Notes: generated by a model from the sequence alone, not told the origin. A DNA stretch of 64,000 nucleotides from Actinoallomurus bryophytorum (GCF_006716425.1 NZ_VFOZ01000001.1:5270001-5334000); one strand, 5' to 3'. Shown: positions 52,940 through 61,690, counted from the first letter of the stretch. Numbers and translations are program-made.

Positions 52940-54232
52940 TCAGTGGCCGATGTTGGAGAGGTTCTCGTCGTAGGGCTTGGCGAAGGAGTCGAGCACCTTG
53001 TCCGGGGAAGCGCTGCCGTTGATGAGCTTCTGCGTTCCCGCCACGAGCACGTCGTAGTAACCCGGGGCCGGCCAGTCGGGGTAGAAGCCGAGTCCGTCGC
53101 TGCCGGCGAGGGTCTGGTAGTTCTGGATCAGCTTCTTGTTCTTCGGGTCCTTGACGCCGTTCGGGTCGGCCGCGACCGGCACGCCCCCGTTGTCGGCGAG
53201 CAGGTTCTGGATGTCCTTCTTCATCGTGATGTCGATGAAGTCATAGGCGAGTTTCTTGTTCTCCGAGCCCTTCGGCACGACCCACAGGTTGCCGCTCGAC
53301 CCGAGCGTCATCTTGGTGCCGGGCCACAGGAAGGTGTCCCAGTCGAAGTCCTTGATCTCCTTCTCGAAGCGGCCGTACCACCAGCTGCCGGAGAAGAACA
53401 TCGGGTACTTGCCGGAGATGAACGACGTGCCGGCGTTCTCGGCCTTGACGCTGACGGAGTTCTTGGCGATGTAGCCCTTCTTCACCCAGTCGGAGAAGGT
53501 GTTCGCGGCGTAGGTCCAGGCCGGGTCGTGGAAGTCGACCTTGCCGGTGTAGCGCTCGTACCGGTCGACCCAGGGACGGTCGGCCTTGCTCAGCGCCAGC
53601 TGGTAGAGGTACTGCTGAGCCGGGTACTCCGCGCCGCCGTTGGCCAGCGGCGTGACGCCCTTCTTGGCGAAGGTGTCCATCGCGGCGGTGAACTCGTCGA
53701 AGGTCGTGGGCACCTTCACGCCGTACTTGTCGAACAGCTTCTTGTTGTAGAAGACCTGAAGGTATTCGGCGTAGTTCGGGACGCCGTACCACTTGTCGCC
53801 GCCCATGATGCCCTTGGCGTCGTACTTGGCGGTCTCGGCGATGTTGGGCGCGAGCTGCTTGTCCCAGCCGCGCTTGGTGACCTCGGCGCTCATGTCGGTC
53901 AGCAGGCCCTGCTTGGCGAGCAGGCCGGCGGTCGCGTTCCCCTTGTTGTACTCCAGGATGTCGGGGGCGTCCTTGGAGTTGAGCACCATCGGCGCCGTCT
54001 TCTGGATCTGCTCGAAGCCCTTCTCCTCGAACTTCACCTTCACACCGGGATGGGTCTGTTCGAACTCCTTGATCGCCTGGTTCCATGCCACCCCCATGGC
54101 ACTGTCCGGGCCCTCGTAGTGCCACAGCTTCAGCTCCTTGGGAGAGGAACTGGAGCCGCTGTTCCCGCCGCACGCGGACAACGCCAGCATGCCGGCGGTC
54201 AGCGCCGCGAGCGTCTTTCCGGTCTTCAACAT
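52940..54232 (-). CDS. Extracellular oligosaccharide-binding lipoprotein (CUT1)
   Basis: This 430-residue lipoprotein has a signal peptide with lipobox LSACGGN (Cys near residue 21). The solute-binding family 1 fold follows: ELKLWHYEGPDSAMGVAWNQ, QTHPGVKVKFEEKG, PDILEYNKGNATAGLLAKQG and WWYGRFEKEIKDFDWDTFLW. ATG 54232 follows GGAGG. It is the first gene of the importer/glycosidase operon. A GAAGCGCTTC palindrome lies 31 bases upstream. The ligand is inferred to be a xyloglucan-type or related beta-glucan oligosaccharide. Confidence 0.9.
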   Translation of the reverse strand: MLKTGKTLAALTAGMLALSACGGNSGSSSSPKELKLWHYEGPDSAMGVAWNQAIKEFEQTHPGVKVKFEEKGFEQIQKTAPMVLNSKDAPDILEYNKGNATAGLLAKQGLLTDMSAEVTKRGWDKQLAPNIAETAKYDAKGIMGGDKWYGVPNYAEYLQVFYNKKLFDKYGVKVPTTFDEFTAAMDTFAKKGVTPLANGGAEYPAQQYLYQLALSKADRPWVDRYERYTGKVDFHDPAWTYAANTFSDWVKKGYIAKNSVSVKAENAGTSFISGKYPMFFSGSWWYGRFEKEIKDFDWDTFLWPGTKMTLGSSGNLWVVPKGSENKKLAYDFIDITMKKDIQNLLADNGGVPVAADPNGVKDPKNKKLIQNYQTLAGSDGLGFYPDWPAPGYYDVLVAGTQKLINGSASPDKVLDSFAKPYDENLSNIGH

Positions 54233-54262
54233 CGGGTTCCTCCAGGGTGGCGCGTTTCATTG

Positions 54263-54276
54263 TTGAAGCGCTTCGA
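54263..54276. promoter_or_regulatory. LacI operator upstream of the glycoside importer operon
   Basis: TTGAAGCGCTTCGA contains the perfect palindrome GAAGCGCTTC. The same core is found upstream of the neighbouring LacI gene (55317-55330). Confidence 0.8.
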
Positions 54277-54311
54277 CGGCGCTCGCGGTGCGGTGCGGCG
54301 CGCTCGCCGGG

Positions 54312-55301
54312 TCAGGGTTCCGGGGTACTCGAACGCACGACGAGCCGCGGCGGGAGCAACGTCGCCCCCGGCACGTCGTGCCCGTCGAGCTTGGCCATGA
54401 GCAGGGAGACCGCCTGTCCGCCGACGTCGTCGGCGGGGATGGCGATCGAGGTGAGGCCGAGGCGCTCGGCGGGTTCGTCGGGGGCGATGGCGATCACTGA
54501 GAGGTCGTCGGGGACGCGGCGCCCGGCCGCGCGGAAGGCGGTCAGGAGCGGTTCCATGGTCGGCTCGTTGTGGATGACGATGCCGGTCAGGCCGGGGTGG
54601 TCGCGGAGCAGCTCGGTCGCGGTCGACCGCGCCTCCTGGGGGTCACAGGGGCGTACGAGCCCGCGGACGCCGCGTTCGGCGGCCGCGCGCTGGAAGCCCG
54701 ACTTGGTGCGTTCGGCGAACCCGGTGCCACGCTCGTAGACCGCGGGCGGCGCCCCGATCAGGGCGATCTCCCGGTGCCCGAGGTCGGCCAGGTGCTCGGC
54801 GCACGCGGCGCCGGCCGCCTCGAAGTCAAAATCGATGCAGGTCAGCCCGGCGGGGTCGGCCGGGAACCCGATCAGCACCGACGGCCGGTCGAGCGAGCGG
54901 AGGAACGGCAGCCGTACGTCGTGCAGTTCGACGTCCATCACGATGATCGCGTCGACCAGCGCGGTGCCGGCCACACGTTCCAGGCCGCCGACTCCCTCGT
55001 CCTGGGTCAGCAGCAGGACGTCGTGGTCATGGGTACGCGCGGTGGTGACGGCGGCGATCGCCATCTGCATCACGATCGGCACGTGGATGCCCGAGCGCAG
55101 CGGCACGACGAGGGCGATGACGTTGGAGCGGCTGCTGGCCAGGGCCCGTGCCCCGGCGTGCGGCCGGTACCCGAGGACCCGGACACTGTCCAGGACCCGG
55201 CGGCGCGTCTGTTCCGAGATGGACCGCTTGCCGCTGAGCACGTACGACACCGTGCTCGGTGAGACACCGGCGTGCCGGGCCACGTCAGAGATCTTCACCA
55301 C
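54312..55301 (-). CDS. LacI-family repressor of the glycoside-utilisation operon
   Basis: This protein has about 329 residues from GTG 55301, preceded by AGGAG at nine bases; a second GTG follows directly. The frame runs far upstream without support. The helix-turn-helix is at residues 4-26 (ISDVARHAGVSPSTVSYVLS), then the hinge and a sugar-sensing domain (RSNVIALVVPLRSGIHVPIV; TCIDFDFEAAGAACAEHLAD; GIVIHNEPTMEPLLTAFRAA). It lies upstream of the importer operon in the same orientation. GAAGCGCTTC operators lie before both its own start and the binding-protein gene, so autoregulation and operon repression are likely. Confidence 0.9.
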   Translation of the reverse strand: MVKISDVARHAGVSPSTVSYVLSGKRSISEQTRRRVLDSVRVLGYRPHAGARALASSRSNVIALVVPLRSGIHVPIVMQMAIAAVTTARTHDHDVLLLTQDEGVGGLERVAGTALVDAIIVMDVELHDVRLPFLRSLDRPSVLIGFPADPAGLTCIDFDFEAAGAACAEHLADLGHREIALIGAPPAVYERGTGFAERTKSGFQRAAAERGVRGLVRPCDPQEARSTATELLRDHPGLTGIVIHNEPTMEPLLTAFRAAGRRVPDDLSVIAIAPDEPAERLGLTSIAIPADDVGGQAVSLLMAKLDGHDVPGATLLPPRLVVRSSTPEP

Positions 55302-55316
55302 GATGTCCCGCTCCTG

Positions 55317-55330
55317 TCGAAGCGCTTCGA
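55317..55330. promoter_or_regulatory. LacI operator upstream of the LacI gene
   Basis: TCGAAGCGCTTCGA is a perfect 14-bp palindrome 16 bases before the GTG start. It shares the core GAAGCGCTTC with the site at 54263-54276. Confidence 0.8.
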
Positions 55331-55614
55331 TTGCCCGGAATGTTAAGCCCGTCACATCGCCGACGCAATGGGTCGGAGGCAATTCGTGGGAGCGTTCCCA
55401 CCGCAGGCGGGCGGCGTGGGCCGTACGGGACCGGTCCTCGTGCGGAGGTGGTTTCGAACCGTACGGGCCGATGCTCACGTTCGGTCAGCGGCCGGCGACA
55501 CTTTTTGACGGCTTAGACCTTCATCGGACGGATTTTGATGGCAGGATCTTGAAAACGAAGTTTCGGATGGGGCGTCTGAGTCGTCGGCTTGCCCGCACTT
55601 CAGCAGGGGGACAT

Positions 55615-57072
55615 GTGGCCGGCTGGCCGATCATCGAACGGGCCGACGACGAGTGGCTCGTCCAGTCACTGCGCTCCGGCGACGGAGCCGCACCGGGTCA
55701 TTTCTACGACCTCTACGCGGTACGGCTGTTCGACTACTGCCACGTGCTGCTCCGTGACCAGGAGGCCGCCGCCTTCGCCCTGCTCGACTCGATGATCATC
55801 ATGCAGGAGCGGATCGGCGACCTGCCGGACCCGGGCCTGTTCCGCGGCCGGCTGTACGCCGTGACGCGTGAGCAGTGCCTGCGCCGGCGTACGGACGCCG
55901 AGCGCCACCGGGCGGCCGAGGCCGGAGGCTCCGAGGCGGACGAGGCGACCCGGCGGCTCGTGCACAGCGCGCTGCTGGTGCTGTCGGGCCGTCAACGTGA
56001 GGCGCTCGACCTCTCCCTGCGACACGGGCTGGCCGCGGATGAGCTCGCCGAGGTCCTGCGCACGACGCCGCAGGAGGCCTCGACGCTCCTCGAGCAGGCC
56101 CGGCACGAACTCGACGCCGCCTTCGCCGCCGTGATGGTGGCGACGACCGGGCGTGAGGCCTGCCCGAGTGTCGCGGCGCTGGCGGGTCCGCCCGGAGGGA
56201 CGCTCGACGCGGAGACCAGCGGGAGGCTCTCCCGCCACATCTCCAGCTGCCCGGTCTGCGGCACGCGCGGCGAACGCCGACTCGACGCCGCACGCCTGTT
56301 GACCGCGATGCCCTTCGCCGCGGCCCCCGACGAACTGCGCGAGCACGTCCTCATCACCGCGTCCGACCCTCAGTTCGCCGACATGCGGTCCACGATCGCG
56401 ATGCGCGCCGACCTGCCGGCCGACGCCGAGCCCGAAGAACGAGGCGACACCTCACGCCGCTGGCCACCCGTCCTGGCCGCGGTCGCGACCGGGATCCTGG
56501 TGATCGCGGGGATCTGGTTCGCGCTGCCGGGTTCGGACGGCAAGAACACCGGTGACGACCAGGCCGCCGCGTCCAGCCCCGGCGCCCTGCCCTCCGGCGA
56601 ACCCTCGGCATCGGACTCGGACGGACCGCTGCCCAGCGACGACGTCACCTCGCCCAGCCCGAGTCCCTCCACGTCGAGCGGCACTCCCACGCCCACCCCC
56701 ACCCCGGGCGCCAAGAACTCCAAGCATCCGCACCCGCGCCCCTCGTCGGCCCCGTCCTCACCCGCGTCGGCCCCCGCCCAGCCGCCCCCGCCCCCGCCGG
56801 GCCCACCCGCCCTGGGCACGCTGGCGGTCTACGGCTGCACGATGAACGGCTCCCGCAGCTGCACGGTCACGGTCGTCGCGCAGGGCGGCCCGGTGGACTG
56901 GCGCGTGACGGGCACCCACGGGAGCATCCGCGCCGGCGGCAGCGGCAGCCTGTCCGCCGGCCAGTCCGCCGGGGTGACGGCGACCCTCACCGCCACCCTC
57001 TGCCTCGGCAGCGGCAGCGGCTCGGTGTCCTTCTCCTCCGGCGCGACCGCCACCGTCGACTACCGCTGCTGA
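55615..57072 (+). CDS. Membrane-tethered sigma-70-like protein with zinc-finger, stalk and extracellular domain
   Basis: This protein has 485 residues from GTG 55615, preceded by AGGGGG; ATG 55567 is an alternative. Residues about 12-80 resemble sigma region 2 (LVQSLRSGDGAAPGHFYDLY). Residues about 115-165 resemble region 4 (VLSGRQREALDLSLRHGLAA, LAEVLRTTPQEASTLLEQAR). A zinc-finger-like HISSCPVC anti-sigma motif lies near 207, and a membrane helix (VLAAVATGILVIAGIWFAL) follows near 290. Next are a Ser/Pro/Thr-rich stalk and a Pro-rich run. The C-terminal ~90-residue beta domain contains four Cys (YGCTMNGSRSCTV, ATLCLG, DYRC). Sigma, anti-sigma-like and sensor parts are thus in one chain. Function is inferred. 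Confidence 0.72.
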   Translation: MAGWPIIERADDEWLVQSLRSGDGAAPGHFYDLYAVRLFDYCHVLLRDQEAAAFALLDSMIIMQERIGDLPDPGLFRGRLYAVTREQCLRRRTDAERHRAAEAGGSEADEATRRLVHSALLVLSGRQREALDLSLRHGLAADELAEVLRTTPQEASTLLEQARHELDAAFAAVMVATTGREACPSVAALAGPPGGTLDAETSGRLSRHISSCPVCGTRGERRLDAARLLTAMPFAAAPDELREHVLITASDPQFADMRSTIAMRADLPADAEPEERGDTSRRWPPVLAAVATGILVIAGIWFALPGSDGKNTGDDQAAASSPGALPSGEPSASDSDGPLPSDDVTSPSPSPSTSSGTPTPTPTPGAKNSKHPHPRPSSAPSSPASAPAQPPPPPPGPPALGTLAVYGCTMNGSRSCTVTVVAQGGPVDWRVTGTHGSIRAGGSGSLSAGQSAGVTATLTATLCLGSGSGSVSFSSGATATVDYRC

Positions 57073-57082
57073 CCGGCCGGCC

Positions 57083-57922
57083 CTAGCGCGGCAGTTCGTC
57101 GGTCCACTCGCTCGTCCAGGTGAAGGTTCCCATCGAGTCCCATTCTCCGCCGAAGTCGGTGAAGGCCTCGTTGCTCAGGTTCGTCGTCTTCGGATCGATG
57201 ATTATGTCGGTCCCGGCGCCGTCGATGCTGAACCGCAGATGCTGGCCGCCCTTGACCTTGCCGAGGTTCTGGATGGCGGGGAGCGTGGCGAGCGCGCGGA
57301 ACGCCGTCGCGCGGACCTTCGGTGGGACCGGCAGCTCGGTGAGCAGATCCTCCAGGTTGGAGATGAGGATGCCGGGAAATGTGTTGCGCGCCTCCTTGGC
57401 CTTTGCCTTCAGTTTCTCCGGATCGGTCGGCAGCCGCTGGAGCTGGGCGAACGTGTAGCGCTTGCCGCCCAGTTCGAAATGGGTACGCTTCCGGGCCGCC
57501 TGCACGCGGTCTGAACCCTCGCGGCTCCACATCTTGCCGTCCCTGCGGGTCCAGGTCTCGTAGGTGCTGACGACGATCTTGTGATGCTCGTCCGGCTCGG
57601 CGTCGACCCTCTTGACGTGCCAGTAGATGCCCGAGCTCGCCGGTTTCGCCTCCGCTTTGACGGCGGCGGCGAGCAGCACCTGGCGACCGGACATCGACGA
57701 AGAACGGCCGGGCGCCGGAGCCGGCCGCGACCCGATCGCGACCGCGACCGCGACGGCCGTCGCGACGGCCGTCAGCCCGAGCATCGCGGCCGGCCACCTC
57801 GCCCGGCGCCGGCGGATCGGACCGCGCATCGTGTCCCGTAGCCGCTGCCGGCTGCGCTCGAGCATTTCCGGGGTCGGGCCGGGCTCGGCCAGCAGTGTGC
57901 CGAGCATCCGCAGGTCATCCAT
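57083..57922 (-). CDS. CU044_5270-family membrane protein (ECF sigma partner)
   Basis: This 279-residue protein starts at ATG 57922 and overlaps the ECF sigma gene by eight bases. Residues 1-45 are cytoplasmic (MDDLRMLGTLLAEPGPTPEM). One membrane helix (about 46-64, AMLGLTAVATAVAVAVAIG) is followed by an extracytoplasmic domain with YWHVKRVDAEPDEHHKIVVS, YETWTRRDGKMWSREGSD, FELGGKRYTFAQLQRLPTDP and TDIIIDPKTTNLSNEAF. This layout is that of the actinobacterial CU044_5270 family found beside ECF sigma factors. It may act as an anti-sigma factor or signal receptor; it has no zinc-finger motif. Confidence 0.8.
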   Translation of the reverse strand: MDDLRMLGTLLAEPGPTPEMLERSRQRLRDTMRGPIRRRRARWPAAMLGLTAVATAVAVAVAIGSRPAPAPGRSSSMSGRQVLLAAAVKAEAKPASSGIYWHVKRVDAEPDEHHKIVVSTYETWTRRDGKMWSREGSDRVQAARKRTHFELGGKRYTFAQLQRLPTDPEKLKAKAKEARNTFPGILISNLEDLLTELPVPPKVRATAFRALATLPAIQNLGKVKGGQHLRFSIDGAGTDIIIDPKTTNLSNEAFTDFGGEWDSMGTFTWTSEWTDELPR

Positions 57923-58487
57923 TGACGGCCTCCTGGTCGAGTGTGTCGTGCAGCTTCCTGCGGGCGCGGCTGAGCCGGGAACCCACGGTCCCCTTGGAGA
58001 TGCCGAGCGCGGCGGCCACCTCGTCGTAGGCCAGCTGGCCCAGTGCGACGAGCAGCAGGACGTCGCGCTCACCCTGCGACAGCTTCGTCAGCGCCCTGGC
58101 GAGCTGCGGCTGCATGCGCCGCGCGGCCACCGCCGCGACCACCCGGTCCTCGTGGCTGCCGACGGTCGGCTCAGTCCACGTGCGCGCCAGCGCCCGGTAG
58201 TGGCGGGCCTCCTTGCGCCGGTGCCGTGCCACCAGGTTCGTCGCGATGCCGAACAGCCACGGCCGGAGGCCACCGCGCGCCGGATCGAACCGGTCACGCA
58301 GGCCGAACGCCACACAGAACGTCTCCGCGGCGATGTCCTCGGCGGTCTGCGCGTCCAGCCGCCCTGCGGCGTACCGGTAGATGTCGTGGATGTAGCGGTC
58401 GTGAACCTCGACGAACCGCTCCGGATCCCGCCGGAACCGCGTGGCGAGCCCGGCGTCGTCCGTCTGCTCTCCTGCGCCGGCGATCAC
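57915..58487 (-). CDS. ECF RNA polymerase sigma factor
   Basis: This protein has about 190 residues from GTG 58487, preceded by GGAG; the frame extends further without support. Region 2 includes FVEVHDRYIHDIYRYAAGRL, DIAAETFCVAFGLRDRFDP and LRPWLFGIATNLVARHRR. Region 4 includes LTKLSQGERDVLLLVALGQL and YDEVAAALGISKGTVGSRLS. It is translationally coupled to the CU044_5270-type gene, which probably controls its activity. The LacI gene at 58701 is divergent. Confidence 0.9.
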   Translation of the reverse strand: MIAGAGEQTDDAGLATRFRRDPERFVEVHDRYIHDIYRYAAGRLDAQTAEDIAAETFCVAFGLRDRFDPARGGLRPWLFGIATNLVARHRRKEARHYRALARTWTEPTVGSHEDRVVAAVAARRMQPQLARALTKLSQGERDVLLLVALGQLAYDEVAAALGISKGTVGSRLSRARRKLHDTLDQEAVNG

Positions 58488-58627
58488 GTCACCGTCTCCG
58501 TCATGAGAGTGCCTTTCTGGACGAGACCGTTGGCTGACACCCATACTCCGCCGAAGTCCCAGATCTTCTTCCCGATGGCCGCGGCGCCGGTGGCGATGCG
58601 TACGACAGGCAAGGGATTTCAGAAAGA

Positions 58628-58635
58628 TTGCGCAA
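58628..58635. promoter_or_regulatory. Candidate LacI half-operator upstream of the second sugar LacI gene
   Basis: TTGCGCAA is a perfect 8-bp palindrome 66 bases before the LacI start. Related words recur upstream of the GH13 gene (59725-59784). Confidence 0.45.
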
Positions 58636-58700
58636 GTGGTGCGCTGTCCGGACATGGCACGGCAGCCCCGTTGGCCGTCTCCGGCGGTACATTCGACCCT

Positions 58701-59720
58701 GTGAGCACGCGCCTGGCGGACATCGCCGCGAAAGCCGGAGTGAGCGAGGCCACGGTCAGCAGGGTCCTCAACGGCAAGGCCGGAGTCGCGCCCGCGACCC
58801 GTGAGGCGGTCATCGAGGCGCTGGACTCCTTCGACTACGAACGCCCCGCGCGGATCCGGCAGCCGCGCGCCGGGCTGATCGGGTTGATCGTCGCCGACCT
58901 GTCCAACCCGATCTTCCCGGCCTTCGCCGAGGTCATCGAGAACACCCTGGCGATGCACGGTTACACGGCGGTGCTGTGCGCGCTGGCGCCCGGCGGCATC
59001 AACGAGGACGACTACACCGACCTCCTGCTCGAACGCGGGGTCTCCGGCATCATCTTCGTCTCCGGCCTGCACGCCGACTCCCAGGCCGATCATGGCGGCT
59101 ACAAGCGCCTCACCGACCGGGGTCTGCCGATCGTGCTGGTCAACGGGTACACGGACGAGGTCGATGCCACGTTCGTCTCCAGCGACGAGGCCGGTTCCAT
59201 GGAGCTCGCCGTGGCGCACCTGGCCCAGCTCGGACACCGGCGGATCGGGCTGGCGGTGGGCCAGGAGAGGTTCGTCCCGGTGATCCGCAAGACCCAGGGC
59301 TACCGCAAGGGGATGGCCGACCGTCTCGGCGTCACCGACGTGGATCAGTGGATCTCGAACACGATCTTCACCATCGAGGGCGGCGAGGCCGCGGCACGTC
59401 AGCTGCTCGACCGCGGGTGCACCGCGATCTGCTGTGCCAACGACATGATGGCGATCGGCGCGATCCGTGCGGCGCGCGGGCAGGACCTGCGGGTCCCCGA
59501 GGACGTCTCCGTCGTCGGCTTCGACGACTCACCGCTGATGGGCTACATCGACCCGCCGCTGACCACGATCCGCCAGCCCGTACGGGAGATGGCGCTGGTC
59601 GCCGTACGCGGTCTCCTGGATGAGATCAAGGGCGTCGGCTCGCCGCACACGGAGCTCGTGTTCCGTCCAGAGCTGGTGGTCCGCGGCTCGACCGGGCCTG
59701 CGGCGGGGGACGCTTTGTAG
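58701..59720 (+). CDS. LacI-family repressor (adjacent to GH13 alpha-glucosidase)
   Basis: This protein has 339 residues from GTG 58701. The helix-turn-helix is at about 5-27 (LADIAAKAGVSEATVSRVLN). The sensor domain has LIGLIVADLSNPIFPAFAEV, GLPIVLVNGYTDEVDATFVS, CTAICCANDMMAIGAIRAAR and SVVGFDDSPLMGYIDPPLTT. A poor RBS and a long upstream open frame leave slight doubt on the start, but the HTH position fixes it closely. It precedes the GH13 gene in the same direction and probably represses it in response to an alpha-glucoside. Confidence 0.9.
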   Translation: MSTRLADIAAKAGVSEATVSRVLNGKAGVAPATREAVIEALDSFDYERPARIRQPRAGLIGLIVADLSNPIFPAFAEVIENTLAMHGYTAVLCALAPGGINEDDYTDLLLERGVSGIIFVSGLHADSQADHGGYKRLTDRGLPIVLVNGYTDEVDATFVSSDEAGSMELAVAHLAQLGHRRIGLAVGQERFVPVIRKTQGYRKGMADRLGVTDVDQWISNTIFTIEGGEAAARQLLDRGCTAICCANDMMAIGAIRAARGQDLRVPEDVSVVGFDDSPLMGYIDPPLTTIRQPVREMALVAVRGLLDEIKGVGSPHTELVFRPELVVRGSTGPAAGDAL

Positions 59721-59724
59721 CGTT

Positions 59725-59784
59725 TTGCGCGAATTTGCTGCAAGGTATTTCCATCATGCTTCATCGCTGTTACGTTCTGCGCAA
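59725..59784. promoter_or_regulatory. Cluster of TTGCGCAA-like operator words before the GH13 gene
   Basis: TTGCGCGAA (59725-59733), TTGCTGCAA (59735-59743) and CTGCGCAA (59777-59784) lie in the 160-base gap. The middle one contains CTGCAAG, the inverse of the CTTGCAG word known from MalR operators of streptomycetes. Confidence 0.5.
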
Positions 59785-59880
59785 CCCGATGGTGTTGACG
59801 ATGACGCGCGCCGTCGTTCTTTCAGAGGGGTCGGTCACCGGACTCAACGCCGGTGCCGCCACGTCCTGACGGAGTTGCCA

Positions 59881-61461
59881 GTGACTCAGCAATTCACGGA
59901 TCCGGCCGTGCCCTGTACGCGAGACGCGCTCTGGGCGCGCGACGCGGTCATCTACCAGGTCTACCTGCGCAGCTTCGCCGACGGCGACGGAGACGGCGTG
60001 GGCGATCTGCTCGGGGTCCGCAGCCGCCTGCGCTACCTGTCCTGGCTCGGCGTCGACGCGCTGTGGCTCACGCCGTTCTACCGCTCGCCGATGGCCGACG
60101 GCGGGTACGACGTGTCGGACTACCGGGCGGTCGATCCCGGCTTCGGCACCCTCGGCGACGCGGAGTCGCTGGTCGACGAGGCGCACCGGTACGGCCTCAA
60201 GGTGATCGTCGACATCGTCCCCAACCACACCTCCGCCGCGCACCCGTGGTTCGAGAGCGCCGTACGCGCGCGGCCGGGAGCGCCCGAACGCGACCGTTAC
60301 ATCTTCCGGCCGGGCCGTGGCGAGCTCCCCCCGAACGACTGGGAGTCGATCTTCGGCGGGCCGGCCTGGACCCGGCTGCCGGACGGGGAGTGGTACCTCC
60401 ACCTGTTCGCTCCCGAGCAGCCCGACCTGAACTGGCAGAACCCCGAGGTCCACACGGAGTTCGAGGACATCATGCGGTTCTGGCTCGACCGGGGCGTCGA
60501 CGGCTTCCGCATCGACGTCGCGCACGGCATGGTCAAGGCGGACGGCCTGCCGGACGCCGGTCACACGGGGCAGATCCAGATGCTCGGCCACGCCGAACTG
60601 CCCTACTTCGACCAGGACGGCGTGCACGACATCCACCGTTCGTGGCGGCGTCTCCTGGACTCCTACGGCGGGGTCGGCGTCGCGGAGGCGTGGGCACCCA
60701 ACGCCGAGCGTCTGTCGCGTTACGTACGCCCGGACGAACTGCACCAGGCGTTCAACTTCCACTACCTGAAGGCGACCTGGTCGGCCGCGGACCTGCGGGC
60801 GGTCATCGACGACTCGCTGGCCGCCTCGGCCCTGGTCGGCGCGCCGACGACCTGGGTGCTGTCCAACCATGATGTCCAGCGCCACGTCACGCGGTACGGA
60901 GGCGGGGAGGTCGGCCTGCGCCGGGCACGGGCCGCGGCACTCCTCACGCTGGCGCTGCCCGGGTCCACCTACGTCTACCAGGGCGAGGAGCTGGGTCTTC
61001 CGGAGGTCACCGACCTGCCGGCGAAATACCTCCTGGACCCGCAGTGGGGCAACGGCATGGGCCGCGAGGGCTGCCGTGTGCCGATTCCGTGGGCGTACTC
61101 CGAGCCGCCGTTCGGCTTCAGCCCGCCGATGGTCGGCGAGAGCTGGCTGCCGGTCCCGCCCGGCTGGCGGGACCTGACGGTGGAGGCCCAGGTGGGCGAC
61201 CCGGGCTCGACGCTACGGCTCTACCGGGACGCGCTGCGCATCCGCAGGGAACTGCCCGCACTGGGCGACGGCGTCCTGCGCTGGCTCGACGGCCCGGAGA
61301 ACGTCCTGGTCTTCGAACGCGACCCGGGGTTCGTGTGCGCGGTCAACTTCGGGCGGGAACCCGTACGACTCGACATCAGTGGAACGTTCCTACTGTCGAG
61401 CACGGAGATGAACGCCGGCGACCTGCCCCCGGACTCGGCCGCATGGTGGAGCCGCCTTTAG
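59881..61461 (+). CDS. GH13 alpha-glucosidase (oligo-1,6-glucosidase type)
   Basis: This protein has 526 residues from GTG 59881, which has GGAG upstream. No signal peptide is present, so it is cytosolic. The four GH13 regions are complete: DIVPNH (111-116), GFRIDVAHG with nucleophile D212, VAEAW with acid/base E269, and LSNHD with D331. The calcium-type DGDGDGVGDL at 34-43 and the length match actinomycete alpha-glucosidases and oligo-1,6-glucosidases. It would hydrolyse maltose or isomalto-oligosaccharides. The neighbouring LacI gene and TTGCGCAA-like sites suggest substrate induction. No importer gene is adjacent. Confidence 0.92.
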   Translation: MTQQFTDPAVPCTRDALWARDAVIYQVYLRSFADGDGDGVGDLLGVRSRLRYLSWLGVDALWLTPFYRSPMADGGYDVSDYRAVDPGFGTLGDAESLVDEAHRYGLKVIVDIVPNHTSAAHPWFESAVRARPGAPERDRYIFRPGRGELPPNDWESIFGGPAWTRLPDGEWYLHLFAPEQPDLNWQNPEVHTEFEDIMRFWLDRGVDGFRIDVAHGMVKADGLPDAGHTGQIQMLGHAELPYFDQDGVHDIHRSWRRLLDSYGGVGVAEAWAPNAERLSRYVRPDELHQAFNFHYLKATWSAADLRAVIDDSLAASALVGAPTTWVLSNHDVQRHVTRYGGGEVGLRRARAAALLTLALPGSTYVYQGEELGLPEVTDLPAKYLLDPQWGNGMGREGCRVPIPWAYSEPPFGFSPPMVGESWLPVPPGWRDLTVEAQVGDPGSTLRLYRDALRIRRELPALGDGVLRWLDGPENVLVFERDPGFVCAVNFGREPVRLDISGTFLLSSTEMNAGDLPPDSAAWWSRL

Positions 61462-61489
61462 GGTCTGCCTGGAAGTCATGTTGGTCGCC

Positions 61490-61543
61490 GGGTGGCGCCT
61501 GGGTGGCGCCTGGGTGGCGCCTGGGTGGCGCCTGGGTGGCGCC
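61490..61543 (+). repeat. Tandem 11-bp repeat (gggtggcgcct)
   Basis: Four exact units at 61490-61533 and a fifth of ten matching bases up to 61543. It lies just after the GH13 stop in non-coding DNA. The final unit runs into CACCCGGGG, so part can fold back. Confidence 0.9.
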
Positions 61544-61630
61544 ACCCGGGGTTATCCACAGAACCCCGCTCTACTGTCGCGCGCCGCTGTTCTGGCTGGA
61601 CAATGAGAGTGGGATGGCACCCCCGGGCGG

Positions 61631-61690
61631 GTGGGCTCCAGGTGAGTGGGCTCCAGGTGAGTGGGCTCCAGGTGAGTGGGCTCCAGGTGG
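61631..61690 (+). repeat. Tandem 15-bp repeat (gtgggctccaggtga)
   Basis: Four units, the last ending gg instead of ga. It lies 87 bases after the 11-bp array. The unit length is a multiple of three, but no plausible gene contains it. Confidence 0.9.

Noticed and set aside
61490-61690. CRISPR array
   Set aside because: Units of 11 and 15 bases repeat head to tail without unique spacers, and no cas genes are present.
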